Below are positions 4,588-11,432 of a stretch of 11,432 nt of DNA, one piece after another. Every line of letters begins with the position of its first letter. Position 1 is the stretch's first letter. The position numbers were made by a program, and so were the translations under genes. The notes beneath the pieces are model-generated. The model did no database searches. It was not told the origin of the DNA and saw only the letters and a list, made by a program, of their open reading frames with translations. The stretch is from positions 1 to 11,432 of the forward strand of contig JALVXO010000113.1 in NCBI GenBank assembly GCA_027022775.1. The letters are read 5' to 3'. Source of the stretch: Campylobacteraceae bacterium (GTDB taxonomy: Bacteria; Campylobacterota; Campylobacteria; Campylobacterales; Sulfurovaceae).

Positions 4588-4662
4588 TTTTAATTCCGTA
4601 ATCTGTAATCTGTAATCCGTATTCCGTAATCCGAACGTAGGTCAGGGTGTCCTCACCCCGAC
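4588..4662. repeat. Short tandem TAATC(C/T)GTAAT-type repeats and a G/C hairpin after thiD2
   Basis: Positions 4592-4632 consist of near-tandem units such as ATTCCGTAATCTGTAATCTG. A 9-bp hairpin with one mismatch follows, GTCAGGGTG (4641-4649) with CACCCCGAC (4654-4662) around TCCT, then GTTTTA. The hairpin could end the thiD2 transcript. The remaining 4663-4720 shows no gene. Confidence 0.5.
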
Positions 4663-4720
4663 GTTTTAGCGTTGTGCTGCCTGGAAAATAGGATGCAGCA
4701 TATATCGGCTGCAAAGACCG

Positions 4721-4790
4721 TGGATTCCTGCTTTCGCAGGAATGACAAGAAGATTTGGCTCATCGTCATTCCCGCGAAAGCGGGAATCCA
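4721..4790. repeat. REP doublet: two inverted REP-like palindromes
   Basis: The first element, 4721-4746, has stem ATTCCTGC/GCAGGAAT (4724-4731, 4736-4743). The second, 4765-4790, is its near-exact reverse complement, with stem ATTCCCGC/GCGGGAAT (4768-4775, 4780-4787) and a GAAA loop. The 18-bp gap makes the pair a REPIN-like larger hairpin. A single copy is at 1903-1928. The second palindrome fits the ATTCCC-N8-GGGAAT consensus of dRS3-like repeats. Confidence 0.8.
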
Positions 4791-4896
4791 GGGCTCTTTT
4801 AGAGAAGAGAGATTAGAAATTAGAAAAATATTTTTTCCATAATCCGGATATAACGGATATTTCCTAAATCCTCACCCCTAAATTAAAGGAGCTGTT

Positions 4897-5808
4897 TTGA
4901 GCATAATTTTTGGTCCCGTAAATTCGCGCCGGTTTGGTAAATCGCTTGGGGTTGATTTAAGCCCAAATGTCAAGCAGTGTAATTTTGATTGTCTATACTG
5001 CGAATTAAAATCTGCAAAAGTTGTAGACACTCAAAGCGATACTGTGCCGGTTGAAGAGATAATTTCGCAAATAAAATCGGCTTTAATTGAGCATAAAGAT
5101 ATAGATGCCCTAACCCTAACAGCCAACGGCGAGCCCACTCTTTACCCCCATTTAAACCAACTAATAGATAAAATAAATGAAATAAAAGGGGGTGTTAAAA
5201 CTTTGATTTTAAGCAACGGCAGCACAATAGCCGACCCTAAAATTCAAGAAGCGCTTGCAAAACTTAATACGGTAAAACTCTCTCTAGACTGCGCAAGCAA
5301 AGAGTGTTTTAAAAAGTTAGACAGGCCAGGCAAAAGTGTTGATTTAGAGCAGATTAAAAAAGGGATGCTTGCGTTTAAAAAGCGATACAGCGGAAATTTG
5401 ATAATAGAGATACTTTTTGTTAAAGGCATTAATGATTCAAAAAAAGAGATAGAGCAGTTAAACAGCTTTTTAAAAGAGCTTAAACCAGCAAGGGTCGATA
5501 TAGGCACAATAGACCGCCCGCCGGCATTTGATGTAAAACCTTTAAGCTACAGCGAAATTTATAAAATAAGCCTGCAGTTTGACCCTGCATTAAATATCGC
5601 AATTGCAGCAAAACATACAGGCAGCCAAGCCAAATTTTCTTACACAAAAGAGCAAATTCTCCAAACCTTAAAACGCCGCCCGCTCACAAAAGATGATATA
5701 GAGGCTCTTTTTGATGATAACTCTAAAATATATTTAAAAGAGTTAATCAATAAAAATAAAATTACAACCAAAATAAGTGCAAACATAGAATTTTATACCG
5801 CTATTTAA
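4897..5808 (+). CDS. Radical SAM protein, Tyw1-like (COG0731 type)
   Basis: A 303-residue iron-sulfur enzyme. IFGPVNSRRFGKSLGVDLSP (4-23) leads into the radical SAM cluster motif CNFDCLYC (Cys28, Cys32, Cys35), and TANGEPTLYPHL (75-86) holds the GGE-like SAM-binding motif. LILSNGS (103-109) and KLSLDCA (127-133) are typical barrel strands. The N-terminal part resembles COG0731 proteins, related to the wyosine synthase Tyw1. Bacteria do not normally make wyosine, so the true substrate is unknown. The last 55 residues (about 249-303, YTKEQILQTLKRRPLTKDDI...) look like a winged-helix domain. The start codon is TTG, chosen because AAAGGAG lies six bases upstream and the conserved N-terminus begins at once. 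It lies alone after a repeat-rich gap; TATAAC at 4849-4854 is a weak -10 candidate. Confidence 0.88.
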   Translation: MSIIFGPVNSRRFGKSLGVDLSPNVKQCNFDCLYCELKSAKVVDTQSDTVPVEEIISQIKSALIEHKDIDALTLTANGEPTLYPHLNQLIDKINEIKGGVKTLILSNGSTIADPKIQEALAKLNTVKLSLDCASKECFKKLDRPGKSVDLEQIKKGMLAFKKRYSGNLIIEILFVKGINDSKKEIEQLNSFLKELKPARVDIGTIDRPPAFDVKPLSYSEIYKISLQFDPALNIAIAAKHTGSQAKFSYTKEQILQTLKRRPLTKDDIEALFDDNSKIYLKELINKNKITTKISANIEFYTAI

Positions 5809-5830
5809 GTAAATTAATTCCAAAAAATGA

Positions 5831-5836
5831 TATTAT
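5831..5836 (+). promoter_or_regulatory. -10 box of the beta-propeller-like gene
   Basis: TGATATTAT (5828-5836) is an extended -10, 23 bases before the ATG at 5860, in an AT-rich 51-bp gap. AAAAGG (5848-5853) is the ribosome binding site. No -35 is recognised. Confidence 0.4.
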
Positions 5837-5859
5837 TTTAAAAAAATAAAAGGCAGTAA

Positions 5860-6777
5860 ATGAAAAAATTTATCCCTGTAATTGCAGTTGCGCTTTTTTT
5901 ACTGACAGCAGGCTATTTTGTTCTTAACGATTCCCCAAAAGGCAGCGGGGAAAAATCTGAAATTTTGGATATTGGAAACTTTAAAAAAACAAAATCTTGC
6001 GCAAAAATTCCAAATTTTTTATATAAAGCAAGGTTTATACGCCCTATTATAGATTTGAGCCAAACACGCTATAAAGGGGTAGCTTTTTACAACTATGCAT
6101 CAAAAAGCTACCTGCATTTAAAAGAGTGGGAAAAGTTCGGTGCGATGGGAACTTATGCAATCGATAAAAAAGGAAATATCTATCTTGTTCCAAATCCGTA
6201 TATAAGCATAAAAAAGAACACTTTTAATTTTCAAAAATCTGTTTATAAAATTGATACCAATAGCGGAAAATTAGAAAAATGGCTGACAATTGACGAAATA
6301 AAACCAAATGCTTTAAATCCGTACGGCTTAATCTCTATAGATTTTGACTGCAAAGACTCTTCGCTTTGGGCCAGCTCTATAGACAAAAGCAGTTATAAAA
6401 GCGAAGCAGGTACAATATTTCACATAAATCCTAAAACTAAAAAAATTGTTCAAAAAGTCAGTGGATTTGACGCTCTGACATTAAAAATATTAAACAGCAG
6501 CAACGGAAAATACCTTTTAGCTGGGAGTGCCAGAAAAAATTTGCTATATGCTTTTTCTATAGAAAACGGAAAATTATCACAAACTCCTAAAAAATTACTG
6601 GAACTTCCAGACCCCTCTTTAAGAATCAGAAAAATAAAAATTTACGGTAAAAACAGCCTGATTTTAGAAGCTATTAAATTTAACTACTCTCTAATAGCCC
6701 AAACCGATAAAAAGTTTAGAACCATTTACAAAGCGGTTTACAACAATAAAAAGTGGCAGATAGTAAAAATAGAGTAA
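5860..6777 (+). CDS. Exported or membrane-anchored protein, probable beta-propeller, function unknown
   Basis: 305 residues. MKKFIPVIAVALFLLTAGYFVL is a positively charged start followed by a hydrophobic helix. No clear signal-peptidase or lipobox cysteine motif follows, so it may be cleaved or stay anchored; either way the rest should lie in the periplasm. The body has repeated strand-turn units: GTYAIDKKGNIYLVPNP (97-113), VYKIDTNSGKLEKWL (128-142), GLISIDFDCKDSSLWASSID (156-175), IFHINPKTKKIVQKVSGF (186-203), GKYLLAGSARKNLLYAFSI (216-234). These resemble the blades of SMP-30/NHL-type propellers. I do not recognise the family and see no catalytic motif. Two cysteines (47, 164) could form a disulfide. 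The gene has its own likely promoter and converges, with five bases between stop codons, on the methyltransferase operon. Confidence 0.75.
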   Translation: MKKFIPVIAVALFLLTAGYFVLNDSPKGSGEKSEILDIGNFKKTKSCAKIPNFLYKARFIRPIIDLSQTRYKGVAFYNYASKSYLHLKEWEKFGAMGTYAIDKKGNIYLVPNPYISIKKNTFNFQKSVYKIDTNSGKLEKWLTIDEIKPNALNPYGLISIDFDCKDSSLWASSIDKSSYKSEAGTIFHINPKTKKIVQKVSGFDALTLKILNSSNGKYLLAGSARKNLLYAFSIENGKLSQTPKKLLELPDPSLRIRKIKIYGKNSLILEAIKFNYSLIAQTDKKFRTIYKAVYNNKKWQIVKIE

Positions 6778-6782
6778 CCTGT

Positions 6783-7790
6783 TTATCTGCGCCTGAACAT
6801 AAAACTGACAATTGAAAACAAAAACCCCAATGACGACAATATAAAACCTATTGCGGCAAAAATAAGCTCTTTGCTTAATTTTACCACCATTTTTCCGCCT
6901 CTTAAAACCCTTTTGCCAAGGATTTTAAATACCCCTTTTGTATCTTTTTTATATTTTGCGCTTATTTTGGCTATTTTTTGCAAATCTTTTTCGCTTTCAA
7001 CATACTTTAAAAGCTCAACACTGTCTGTAAGAGAGCTGTTTTTTCTAACTCTGTTTAACTCTTTAAAAAGACTCTTAAACGGCTTTGGGTCAACACTTTT
7101 TGCTATAGCTTTTAAACTCTTTTTTGTATTTTTTAAAGAACTAAAATCTGCCTGTTTTATCAATTTAAAATCTACGCTTTTTGCAAGTTTCTTCTCTAAA
7201 ACTTTGCCAAATTTTGCAGTTATTTTGCCGCTTTTGTATGCGCTTTTAAGCACGCTTGCACCCCCTTTGAGCGGCACAGTCGCCCCCATTGTTGCAAACT
7301 CAGAAGCTGTCAGGGCTATGCCGACTAAAGATATTCCAAGCAAAAACTTATCGTAATTTTGATTGTTTAAATATTTTCTCCCCTCTTTGTAACCGTCGCG
7401 CAAATCCCCTATAAGGGTAAAATCGGAAGCCACGCTTCCGCTTAAACTGGAGATATTTGTGCTTTTGCCGCTTATAAACCCTTTTGCAAAATCTTTAACA
7501 CCCCTTATGGCTTTTTTGACTCCGCTGTTTTCACTCTCTATTTTTGCAGCCAAGTTTGCTTTTATGGCAATATTTAAGCGCTTTGCAATGCCCGCATAAG
7601 CTTTAGCATCCTCAATATTGCCGCTTTTTAGGGCAGATTCTATTTTTTCATTTAAAAATTGCGGCGTAGCAACCCTTTTTAACTCTTGCTCAATATTAAG
7701 CGGAACAAACTCTTTTTTGTAATTTTGCTTAACAAAAAAGCCAAAAACAACCGATAAAATCAGAAAAACTACAAATAAAAAATGTTTCAT
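6783..7790 (-). CDS. Conserved membrane protein of unknown function
   Basis: 335 residues from the ATG at 7790. A TTG six codons upstream (7808), overlapping the preceding stop codon, is an alternative; neither has a good ribosome binding site. MKHFLFVVFLILSVVFGFFV is an N-terminal membrane helix. A lysine-rich helical region follows (about residues 35-110), then SDFTLIGDLRDGYKEGRKYL and a hydrophobic segment KFLLGISLVGIALTASEFA (about 148-166), a Gly/Ala-rich stretch (GATVPLKGGASVLKSAYKSG), a long charged helical region, and a C-terminal hydrophobic segment LIFAAIGFILSSLGFLFSIV ending in FRRR. It probably spans the membrane two to four times with extended coiled parts outside the bilayer. 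The family is not recognised. As the last gene of a three-gene operon with two methyltransferases it may share their pathway, but nothing in the sequence proves it. Confidence 0.8.
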   Translation of the reverse strand: MKHFLFVVFLILSVVFGFFVKQNYKKEFVPLNIEQELKRVATPQFLNEKIESALKSGNIEDAKAYAGIAKRLNIAIKANLAAKIESENSGVKKAIRGVKDFAKGFISGKSTNISSLSGSVASDFTLIGDLRDGYKEGRKYLNNQNYDKFLLGISLVGIALTASEFATMGATVPLKGGASVLKSAYKSGKITAKFGKVLEKKLAKSVDFKLIKQADFSSLKNTKKSLKAIAKSVDPKPFKSLFKELNRVRKNSSLTDSVELLKYVESEKDLQKIAKISAKYKKDTKGVFKILGKRVLRGGKMVVKLSKELIFAAIGFILSSLGFLFSIVSFMFRRR

Positions 7791-7804
7791 TTTCTCAAGA
7801 GCAC

Positions 7805-8377
7805 TCAATTCTTTTTAACCGCAATAAATGCCTTTTTCATTCTATACTTTTCATAACTCTCATTCCAAAACTCATTATACTCCAAAATTTCAAAACCTCT
7901 CTTAAAAAAACCCGGCAGCTCCCCCTTATTAAGCAAAAAAGCGGGGTTTGAGTCTCTTTTTTGGTTCTCATCATCTTCTACATAACTCTCTACAACCATA
8001 ACACCGCCGCTTTTTAAAGCCTCTTTGGCTCTGTTTATCAACTCTCTGTCTAAATAGTTGCATTTTATAATTAAATCATACTTTTTATCTATTGAAAAAC
8101 TGTCCAAATCGGCACTGATTATATTTACTCTGCCGCTTTTTATCCTGCCGGCTAAAATTTTTAAGGCAGTTTCAGATATATCCACAGCATCGATATAAAA
8201 ACCTTTTTCTTCTAGAAAAAGCGTATTTCTTCCAGCACCGCAGGCTAAATCTAGCGCCATATTGCCGCTGCATTTATCAAAATATTTAACAACTGCGCCA
8301 GAGGGCGGCCTCTCATTTAATAAATCGGGGTTTTCTTTATATTTATTTTCCCATTTTATCCTGTCTTTTTGAGACAT
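7805..8377 (-). CDS. Class I SAM-dependent methyltransferase (TehB-like)
   Basis: A 190-residue soluble Rossmann-fold methyltransferase. KWENKYKENPDLLNERPPSG (8-27) is the N-terminal part usual in small TehB-like and thiopurine-methyltransferase-like enzymes. ALDLACGAGRNTLFLEEKG (41-59) is SAM-binding motif I, DAVDISETAL (63-72) carries the acidic residue for the SAM ribose, and ISADLDSF, YDLIIKCNYLDRELI and LKSGGVMVVE are motifs II and III. The substrate cannot be told from sequence; TehB relatives methylate tellurite, selenite or small thiols. The ATG at 8377 follows AAAAGG at good spacing and sits one base after the stop codon of the upstream methyltransferase; an in-frame start six codons further up lies inside that gene and is less likely. 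Its stop is 14 bases before the next start. Confidence 0.9.
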   Translation of the reverse strand: MSQKDRIKWENKYKENPDLLNERPPSGAVVKYFDKCSGNMALDLACGAGRNTLFLEEKGFYIDAVDISETALKILAGRIKSGRVNIISADLDSFSIDKKYDLIIKCNYLDRELINRAKEALKSGGVMVVESYVEDDENQKRDSNPAFLLNKGELPGFFKRGFEILEYNEFWNESYEKYRMKKAFIAVKKN

Positions 8378-8378
8378 A

Positions 8379-9518
8379 TTAAACCTTTTTTGCACTCAAT
8401 AGCCTGATTTTGCCGCCAAGATAAAGTTTCTGCTCAAATTCGCCAAACCCATGCTCTTTTAAAATCCCTTCCAGATCGCTATTTATAAACTGCTCCGCCA
8501 GCGGGCACTCCATAAATTTAATGCCAAACCTGTAAATAAAAGAGGCGCTATCTATATCAAAACTGCCGTAATCTAAAATCACAAATTTTCCGCCTCTTTT
8601 TAAAATTTTATATGCATTTTTTATTATCTTCTCTCTGTTTTGCGGAGTAAATCCGTGCAAAACAAAAGAGATAAAAACAAAATCAAACCTCTCATCTTCA
8701 TTAAGCGGTTCTAAAATAGATTTTTCCGCTAAATGGATATTTTTAAAATATTTTGTTTTTTGCAGAAACTGCTCTTTCATCTCTTTGCCGATTTCATACC
8801 CGACTATTTCACCTTTGCTTCCAATGTATGGATGCATAAGCAAAGCATTTCTACCTGTCCCAGCTCCAAAATCGGCAACTTTGGCTCCTTTGAAAAGCTC
8901 TATATCCCCAATCGCCTCTTTTATAAATTTGCGATACCAGCCTAAAGTTATTATATCCATCAATCTATCGTAATATTTTGCCTCGAAACCTTTAACTTCC
9001 ACTTTAGAATTCTCTTGTATCGGCTCTTTACTTTTTAAAGCATAAAGCCCGTTTTCAAGACATCTTAAGTTAAAATTAAGCGGAGGCGTTTTACTCATAT
9101 AATCGATATATTCACTGCCATAATTAGTTATAAGCTCCGGCTCTTCAACAGCAAGCACAAACCAAAAAGCTGCTGCCAGCGCCCAGCCGCTTGCCAAAAC
9201 CGCGCCGACATTCCCATAAATTAAAGAAATCCCCAAAGGGAGCAGCCCAATCCCCAAATGCATAGGGTGGCGCATACAGGAGTAAATTCCTATATTTGTA
9301 AATTTATCCGGCACAAAACCGCTTTTTGGCTCTTTATGGGCATAAAGCTTTAAAGTTCTGCCAGAAACCGCAGCAAGCGCCAAAGCATAAAGTGTTAGAG
9401 CAACTCCCAAAATCCAAAAAATCCCCTTGCAAACCCCTGCCGCTTTTAAATCTGTCAGCAAAGAGACAGAATATACACCCAAATAGACAATTATCCAAAA
9501 AAGAGCCTTTAGTTTCAT
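8379..9518 (-). CDS. Fusion of a PEMT/ICMT-type membrane methyltransferase and a class I SAM methyltransferase
   Basis: 379 residues in two parts. The N-terminal half has membrane segments at about 3-22, 32-52, 88-101 and 104-124, and the marks of the isoprenylcysteine/phospholipid methyltransferase family: YSCMRHPMHLGIGLLPLG (79-96), EEPELITNYGSEYIDYMSKTP (125-145), the latter being the usual E-E...FG.EY..Y pattern. The C-terminal half starts near KYYDRLMDIITLGWYRKFIK (181-200), followed by motif I VADFGAGTGRNALL (214-227), GYEIGKEM (240-247), FDFVFISFVLHGF (278-290) and LKRGGKFVILDYGSFD (306-321), a UbiE-like class I enzyme. Both halves look complete, so two methyl transfers on one lipid or lipid-linked substrate are possible (inference). 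ATG 9518 follows GAAGGA; a TATAAT box lies 31 bases upstream. It is the first gene of the operon. It could instead be two chance-joined genes, but the frame is open throughout. Confidence 0.88.
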   Translation of the reverse strand: MKLKALFWIIVYLGVYSVSLLTDLKAAGVCKGIFWILGVALTLYALALAAVSGRTLKLYAHKEPKSGFVPDKFTNIGIYSCMRHPMHLGIGLLPLGISLIYGNVGAVLASGWALAAAFWFVLAVEEPELITNYGSEYIDYMSKTPPLNFNLRCLENGLYALKSKEPIQENSKVEVKGFEAKYYDRLMDIITLGWYRKFIKEAIGDIELFKGAKVADFGAGTGRNALLMHPYIGSKGEIVGYEIGKEMKEQFLQKTKYFKNIHLAEKSILEPLNEDERFDFVFISFVLHGFTPQNREKIIKNAYKILKRGGKFVILDYGSFDIDSASFIYRFGIKFMECPLAEQFINSDLEGILKEHGFGEFEQKLYLGGKIRLLSAKKV

Positions 9519-9548
9519 TAATATCCTTCAACCCAAAATTTTTCAGCT

Positions 9549-9554
9549 ATTATA
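9549..9554 (-). promoter_or_regulatory. -10 box of the methyltransferase operon
   Basis: A perfect TATAAT on the minus strand, 31 bases before the ATG at 9518, preceded by T-rich sequence and no evident -35, as is usual for sigma-70 promoters in Campylobacterota. Confidence 0.6.
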
Positions 9555-9591
9555 ACATATCACTAAACCAAATATGCAGCTAAATTTTATT

Positions 9592-10020
9592 TTAATTTAG
9601 AGAATTGGCAAAACCCTCTAAAGGGTACCTAGTTAAATCCGGAAAAGCGCCGTTTAAACCTTTGCCGTCTTTACCGTGGCATCCGGCGCAATTGCTGCTA
9701 AAATAGAGTCCGGCATCTTTTGCATAAGAGTGTTTGCACTTTTTGCCGCTTAATTCATACACATAGCAAGCTACATCTTCAGCTTTATCTTTAGGCACAA
9801 AACCGCCTTCCATTCCCTCTTTTTGGTATCCTAGCCGGTTAGAACCGTAAATTATTACTTTTTCTATATACTCAAGTTCGCTAGAAGCAGTTAAATTATT
9901 CTCTTTACTAGAAATTACACCTTTTTTTATTTCTGCTTTTTCCTTTACCGTATATTTAAATAAACCAAGTGTCAATACAAAAAGCAGCACAGATATCACA
10001 ATAAACTCTTCTTTTTTCAT
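9592..10020 (-). CDS. Membrane-anchored c-type cytochrome, CcoP-like, possibly truncated
   Basis: 142 residues. MKKEEFIVISVLLFVLTLGLFKYTV is a single N-terminal membrane anchor; the rest is periplasmic. One haem-binding motif, CAGCH (111-115), is followed by GKDGKGLNGAFPDLT (116-130), as in cytochrome-c oxidase subunit CcoP/FixP. Before it comes GMEGGFVPKDKAEDVACYVYELSG (69-92), which resembles the methionine-loop and C-terminal helix of a cytochrome domain. Only 27 residues follow CAGCH, so the usual second half of this haem domain is missing unless the preceding segment supplies it. Met70 could then be the axial ligand (inference). No in-frame continuation lies beyond the stop. The start is supported by AAAAGAG and an upstream TATAAT. 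No other oxidase subunit is nearby, so an electron-carrier role is likely but its partner is unknown. Confidence 0.8.
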   Translation of the reverse strand: MKKEEFIVISVLLFVLTLGLFKYTVKEKAEIKKGVISSKENNLTASSELEYIEKVIIYGSNRLGYQKEGMEGGFVPKDKAEDVACYVYELSGKKCKHSYAKDAGLYFSSNCAGCHGKDGKGLNGAFPDLTRYPLEGFANSLN

Positions 10021-10069
10021 CTATACTCTTTTATACCAAAAATTGGAAAAATAATTTAAAGTTATAAAA

Positions 10070-10075
10070 ATTATA
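10070..10075 (-). promoter_or_regulatory. -10 box of the cytochrome c gene
   Basis: GCTATAAT on the minus strand, 49 bases before the ATG at 10020, just beyond the rpoC terminator. This makes the cytochrome gene a separate transcription unit from rpoC. Confidence 0.55.
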
Positions 10076-10087
10076 GCAGAACTTAAT

Positions 10088-10124
10088 AAAAGAAAAGGAA
10101 AAAGCGAAGCGGTGCTCCGCTTTT
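10088..10124 (-). terminator. Intrinsic terminator after rpoC
   Basis: On the minus strand, AAGCGG-AGCA-CCGCTT (10122-10107) forms a compact hairpin; an outer AAAAGCG/CGCTTTT pairing is an alternative. It is followed by CGCTTTTTCCTTTTCTTTTA, a long T-rich tail. It starts 15 bases after the rpoC stop codon. Confidence 0.8.
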
Positions 10125-10137
10125 GAAGGTTTAATTA

Positions 10138-11432
10138 CTATTCATCCTCTTCATCATATTCAAATTTGATATGTTTTGGGTTAATCATACCTGTTCCAAC
10201 AGGGATTAAGCGGCCAATTACCACATTTTCTTTTAAATCTTCCAATCTATCTATTGCACCGGCAATTGAAGCGGAAGTTAACACTTTTGTGGTATCTTGG
10301 AATGATGCGGCAGAAATGATACTGTCTGCATTTACCGCTGCTCTTGTAATACCAACAAGTACAGGCTCTGCAATTGCCGGGCGGCCTCCTCTGCCAATTA
10401 TTCTTTCATTCTCTTCATAGAATCTCTTTTTAGAGATTAAATCACCTTCGATAAATTTGGTATCGCCGCTATCAACAATTTTAACCTGTCTTAACATTTG
10501 AGAAATAACAATCTCAATATGCTTGTCTGAAATGTTAACCCCCTGGCGGCGGTAAACTTTTTGAACTTCTGAAACTATATGCTCAAAAAGCGCCTTCTCT
10601 CCAAGCGCCTCTAGCAGGTCGTGGCTAGAGATGTGCCCGTTTGTCAAAAGCTCTCCAGAGTGCACAAAGTCGCCATCTCTAACTAAAATCTCTTTACCCT
10701 TGTCAACAATATACTCAACCTCTTTTTCTCCGCTTACAAGGTAAATTCTCTCTTTTCCGCGGATAGGTTTGCCAAAGCGGACAGTTCCGTCAATTTTAGC
10801 AATCAGGGCAATATCTTTAGGGCGTCTTGCTTCAAACAGTTCGCTAACTCTTGGAAGACCCCCGGTAATATCGCTTGATTTAATTGCCGCTTTTGCTTTT
10901 TTAGCCAAAATATCCGCCTCTTGAACCTCTTGCCCGTCATGCACGAAAATTTGAGATTTAGACTCAAGCTGGTATTTGATAATTTCGCCATCTTCTGTTG
11001 CAATTACAATTGTCGGCTTGTAAGCTGTAGAGATATACTCATTCAGAGTCAGCCTGCTCTCGCCTGTTAATTCATCAAACTGCTCTTCTGCCGTAACTCC
11101 AGGGATAATATCTTCAAAATGGACAACCCCTTTGCTTGTTGCAATAACAGGGTCAGAGTATGGGTCCCACTCGGCAATTACAATTTGGGTCTGCTCTTTT
11201 GGCTTGGCAATAGTATCGCCTCTTTCTACTTTATTGCCGGCACCCTTTTCTATAATAGAGCCTCTTGCGATATAGTGGCGCGCCGCCTCTCTGTTGTTAT
11301 CATCGACAATTACGGCAAAAAGACCTTTTTGTGTAACCTCTTCGCCATCTTTAATATCAACTTTTGACTCTAAATAATCACCCTCTAGCAAGAAGTAGTG
11401 AACTGTCCCTTTTGCATCAGATTTAACAACTT
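10138..11432 (-). CDS. rpoC: RNA polymerase beta' subunit, C-terminal part (gene runs off the window)
   Basis: The last 431 codons of rpoC, including the stop; the frame stays open to the right edge, so the gene starts outside the window. The protein is the catalytic beta' subunit of RNA polymerase. Diagnostic segments: DITGGLPRVSELFEARRPKD (about residues 187-206 of the visible part), VNISDKHIEIVISQMLRQV, GITRAAVNADSIISAASFQD and LKENVVIGRLIPVGTGMI, matching the C-terminal jaw and bridge-proximal region conserved in all bacteria. The acidic tail (EYDEEDE) is normal. Campylobacter-type organisms keep rpoB and rpoC separate while Helicobacter and Wolinella fuse them; this cannot be judged from the part seen here. 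A strong hairpin terminator follows. Confidence 0.97.
   Translation of the reverse strand, partial: VVKSDAKGTVHYFLLEGDYLESKVDIKDGEEVTQKGLFAVIVDDNNREAARHYIARGSIIEKGAGNKVERGDTIAKPKEQTQIVIAEWDPYSDPVIATSKGVVHFEDIIPGVTAEEQFDELTGESRLTLNEYISTAYKPTIVIATEDGEIIKYQLESKSQIFVHDGQEVQEADILAKKAKAAIKSSDITGGLPRVSELFEARRPKDIALIAKIDGTVRFGKPIRGKERIYLVSGEKEVEYIVDKGKEILVRDGDFVHSGELLTNGHISSHDLLEALGEKALFEHIVSEVQKVYRRQGVNISDKHIEIVISQMLRQVKIVDSGDTKFIEGDLISKKRFYEENERIIGRGGRPAIAEPVLVGITRAAVNADSIISAASFQDTTKVLTSASIAGAIDRLEDLKENVVIGRLIPVGTGMINPKHIKFEYDEEDE

Noticed and set aside
6871..7356. 161-codon open frame on the plus strand
   Set aside because: It lies wholly antisense to the membrane protein gene, is a phenylalanine/leucine-rich mirror of its lysine-rich codons, and has no supporting ribosome binding site.
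9326..9583. Plus-strand frame over the methyltransferase operon promoter
   Set aside because: Antisense to the N-terminal membrane domain of the fused methyltransferase and lacking any recognisable protein features.
10166..10420. 84-codon plus-strand frame, and similar frames up to 11367
   Set aside because: Antisense to the highly conserved rpoC coding sequence.

Overview
The window looks like part of a low-GC chromosome, most likely from a Campylobacterota (epsilonproteobacterial) sulfur- or hydrogen-oxidising type. This is an inference from the free-standing ThiD2-type thiamin gene, the short FolE, the CcoP-like cytochrome segment, the AT-rich coding style and the T-rich promoters with a clear -10 box but no obvious -35 box. 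No rRNA or tRNA is present, so the placement is not firm.

Layout. (a) Positions 1-960 hold the leader-distal part of a CRISPR array: 13 intact 35-nt repeats, a truncated 14th, and 13 complete spacers. The left edge cuts through a further spacer that appears to duplicate the first complete one. The leader and cas genes are not in the window. (b) Positions 961-2490 are a mosaic of palindromes, AT-rich hairpin blocks, degenerate CRISPR-repeat remnants, a REP-like palindrome and a long imperfect inverted repeat. Embedded in it is a four-helix-bundle (23S rRNA intervening-sequence type) protein gene inside a hairpin cassette, with two apparently 'empty' copies of the same cassette on either side. 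(c) 2494-2754 encodes a stand-alone sigma-70 region-4-like protein. (d) 2814-4587: folE (GTP cyclohydrolase I) runs leftward and is divergent from a two-gene unit encoding a Bax-inhibitor-1 family membrane protein and ThiD2. (e) 4588-4896 is repeat-rich and carries a REP doublet. (f) 4897-6777: a Tyw1-like radical SAM protein and a secreted or anchored probable beta-propeller protein. (g) 9518-6783, minus strand: a tight operon of a membrane methyltransferase fused to a class I methyltransferase, a second class I methyltransferase, and a membrane protein of unknown function. (h) 10020-9592: a membrane-anchored c-type cytochrome fragment-like protein. (i) 11432-10138: the C-terminal part of RpoC followed by an intrinsic terminator.

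The most interesting parts are on the left. Almost every spacer, read as its reverse complement, is an open and protein-like frame, or in one case a Shine-Dalgarno plus start codon. crRNAs from this array would then be antisense to target mRNAs, which fits an RNA-targeting (type III-like) system. Two spacers are near-perfect hairpins. The array's trailer appears to have been invaded by hairpin elements, one of which carries the four-helix-bundle gene.
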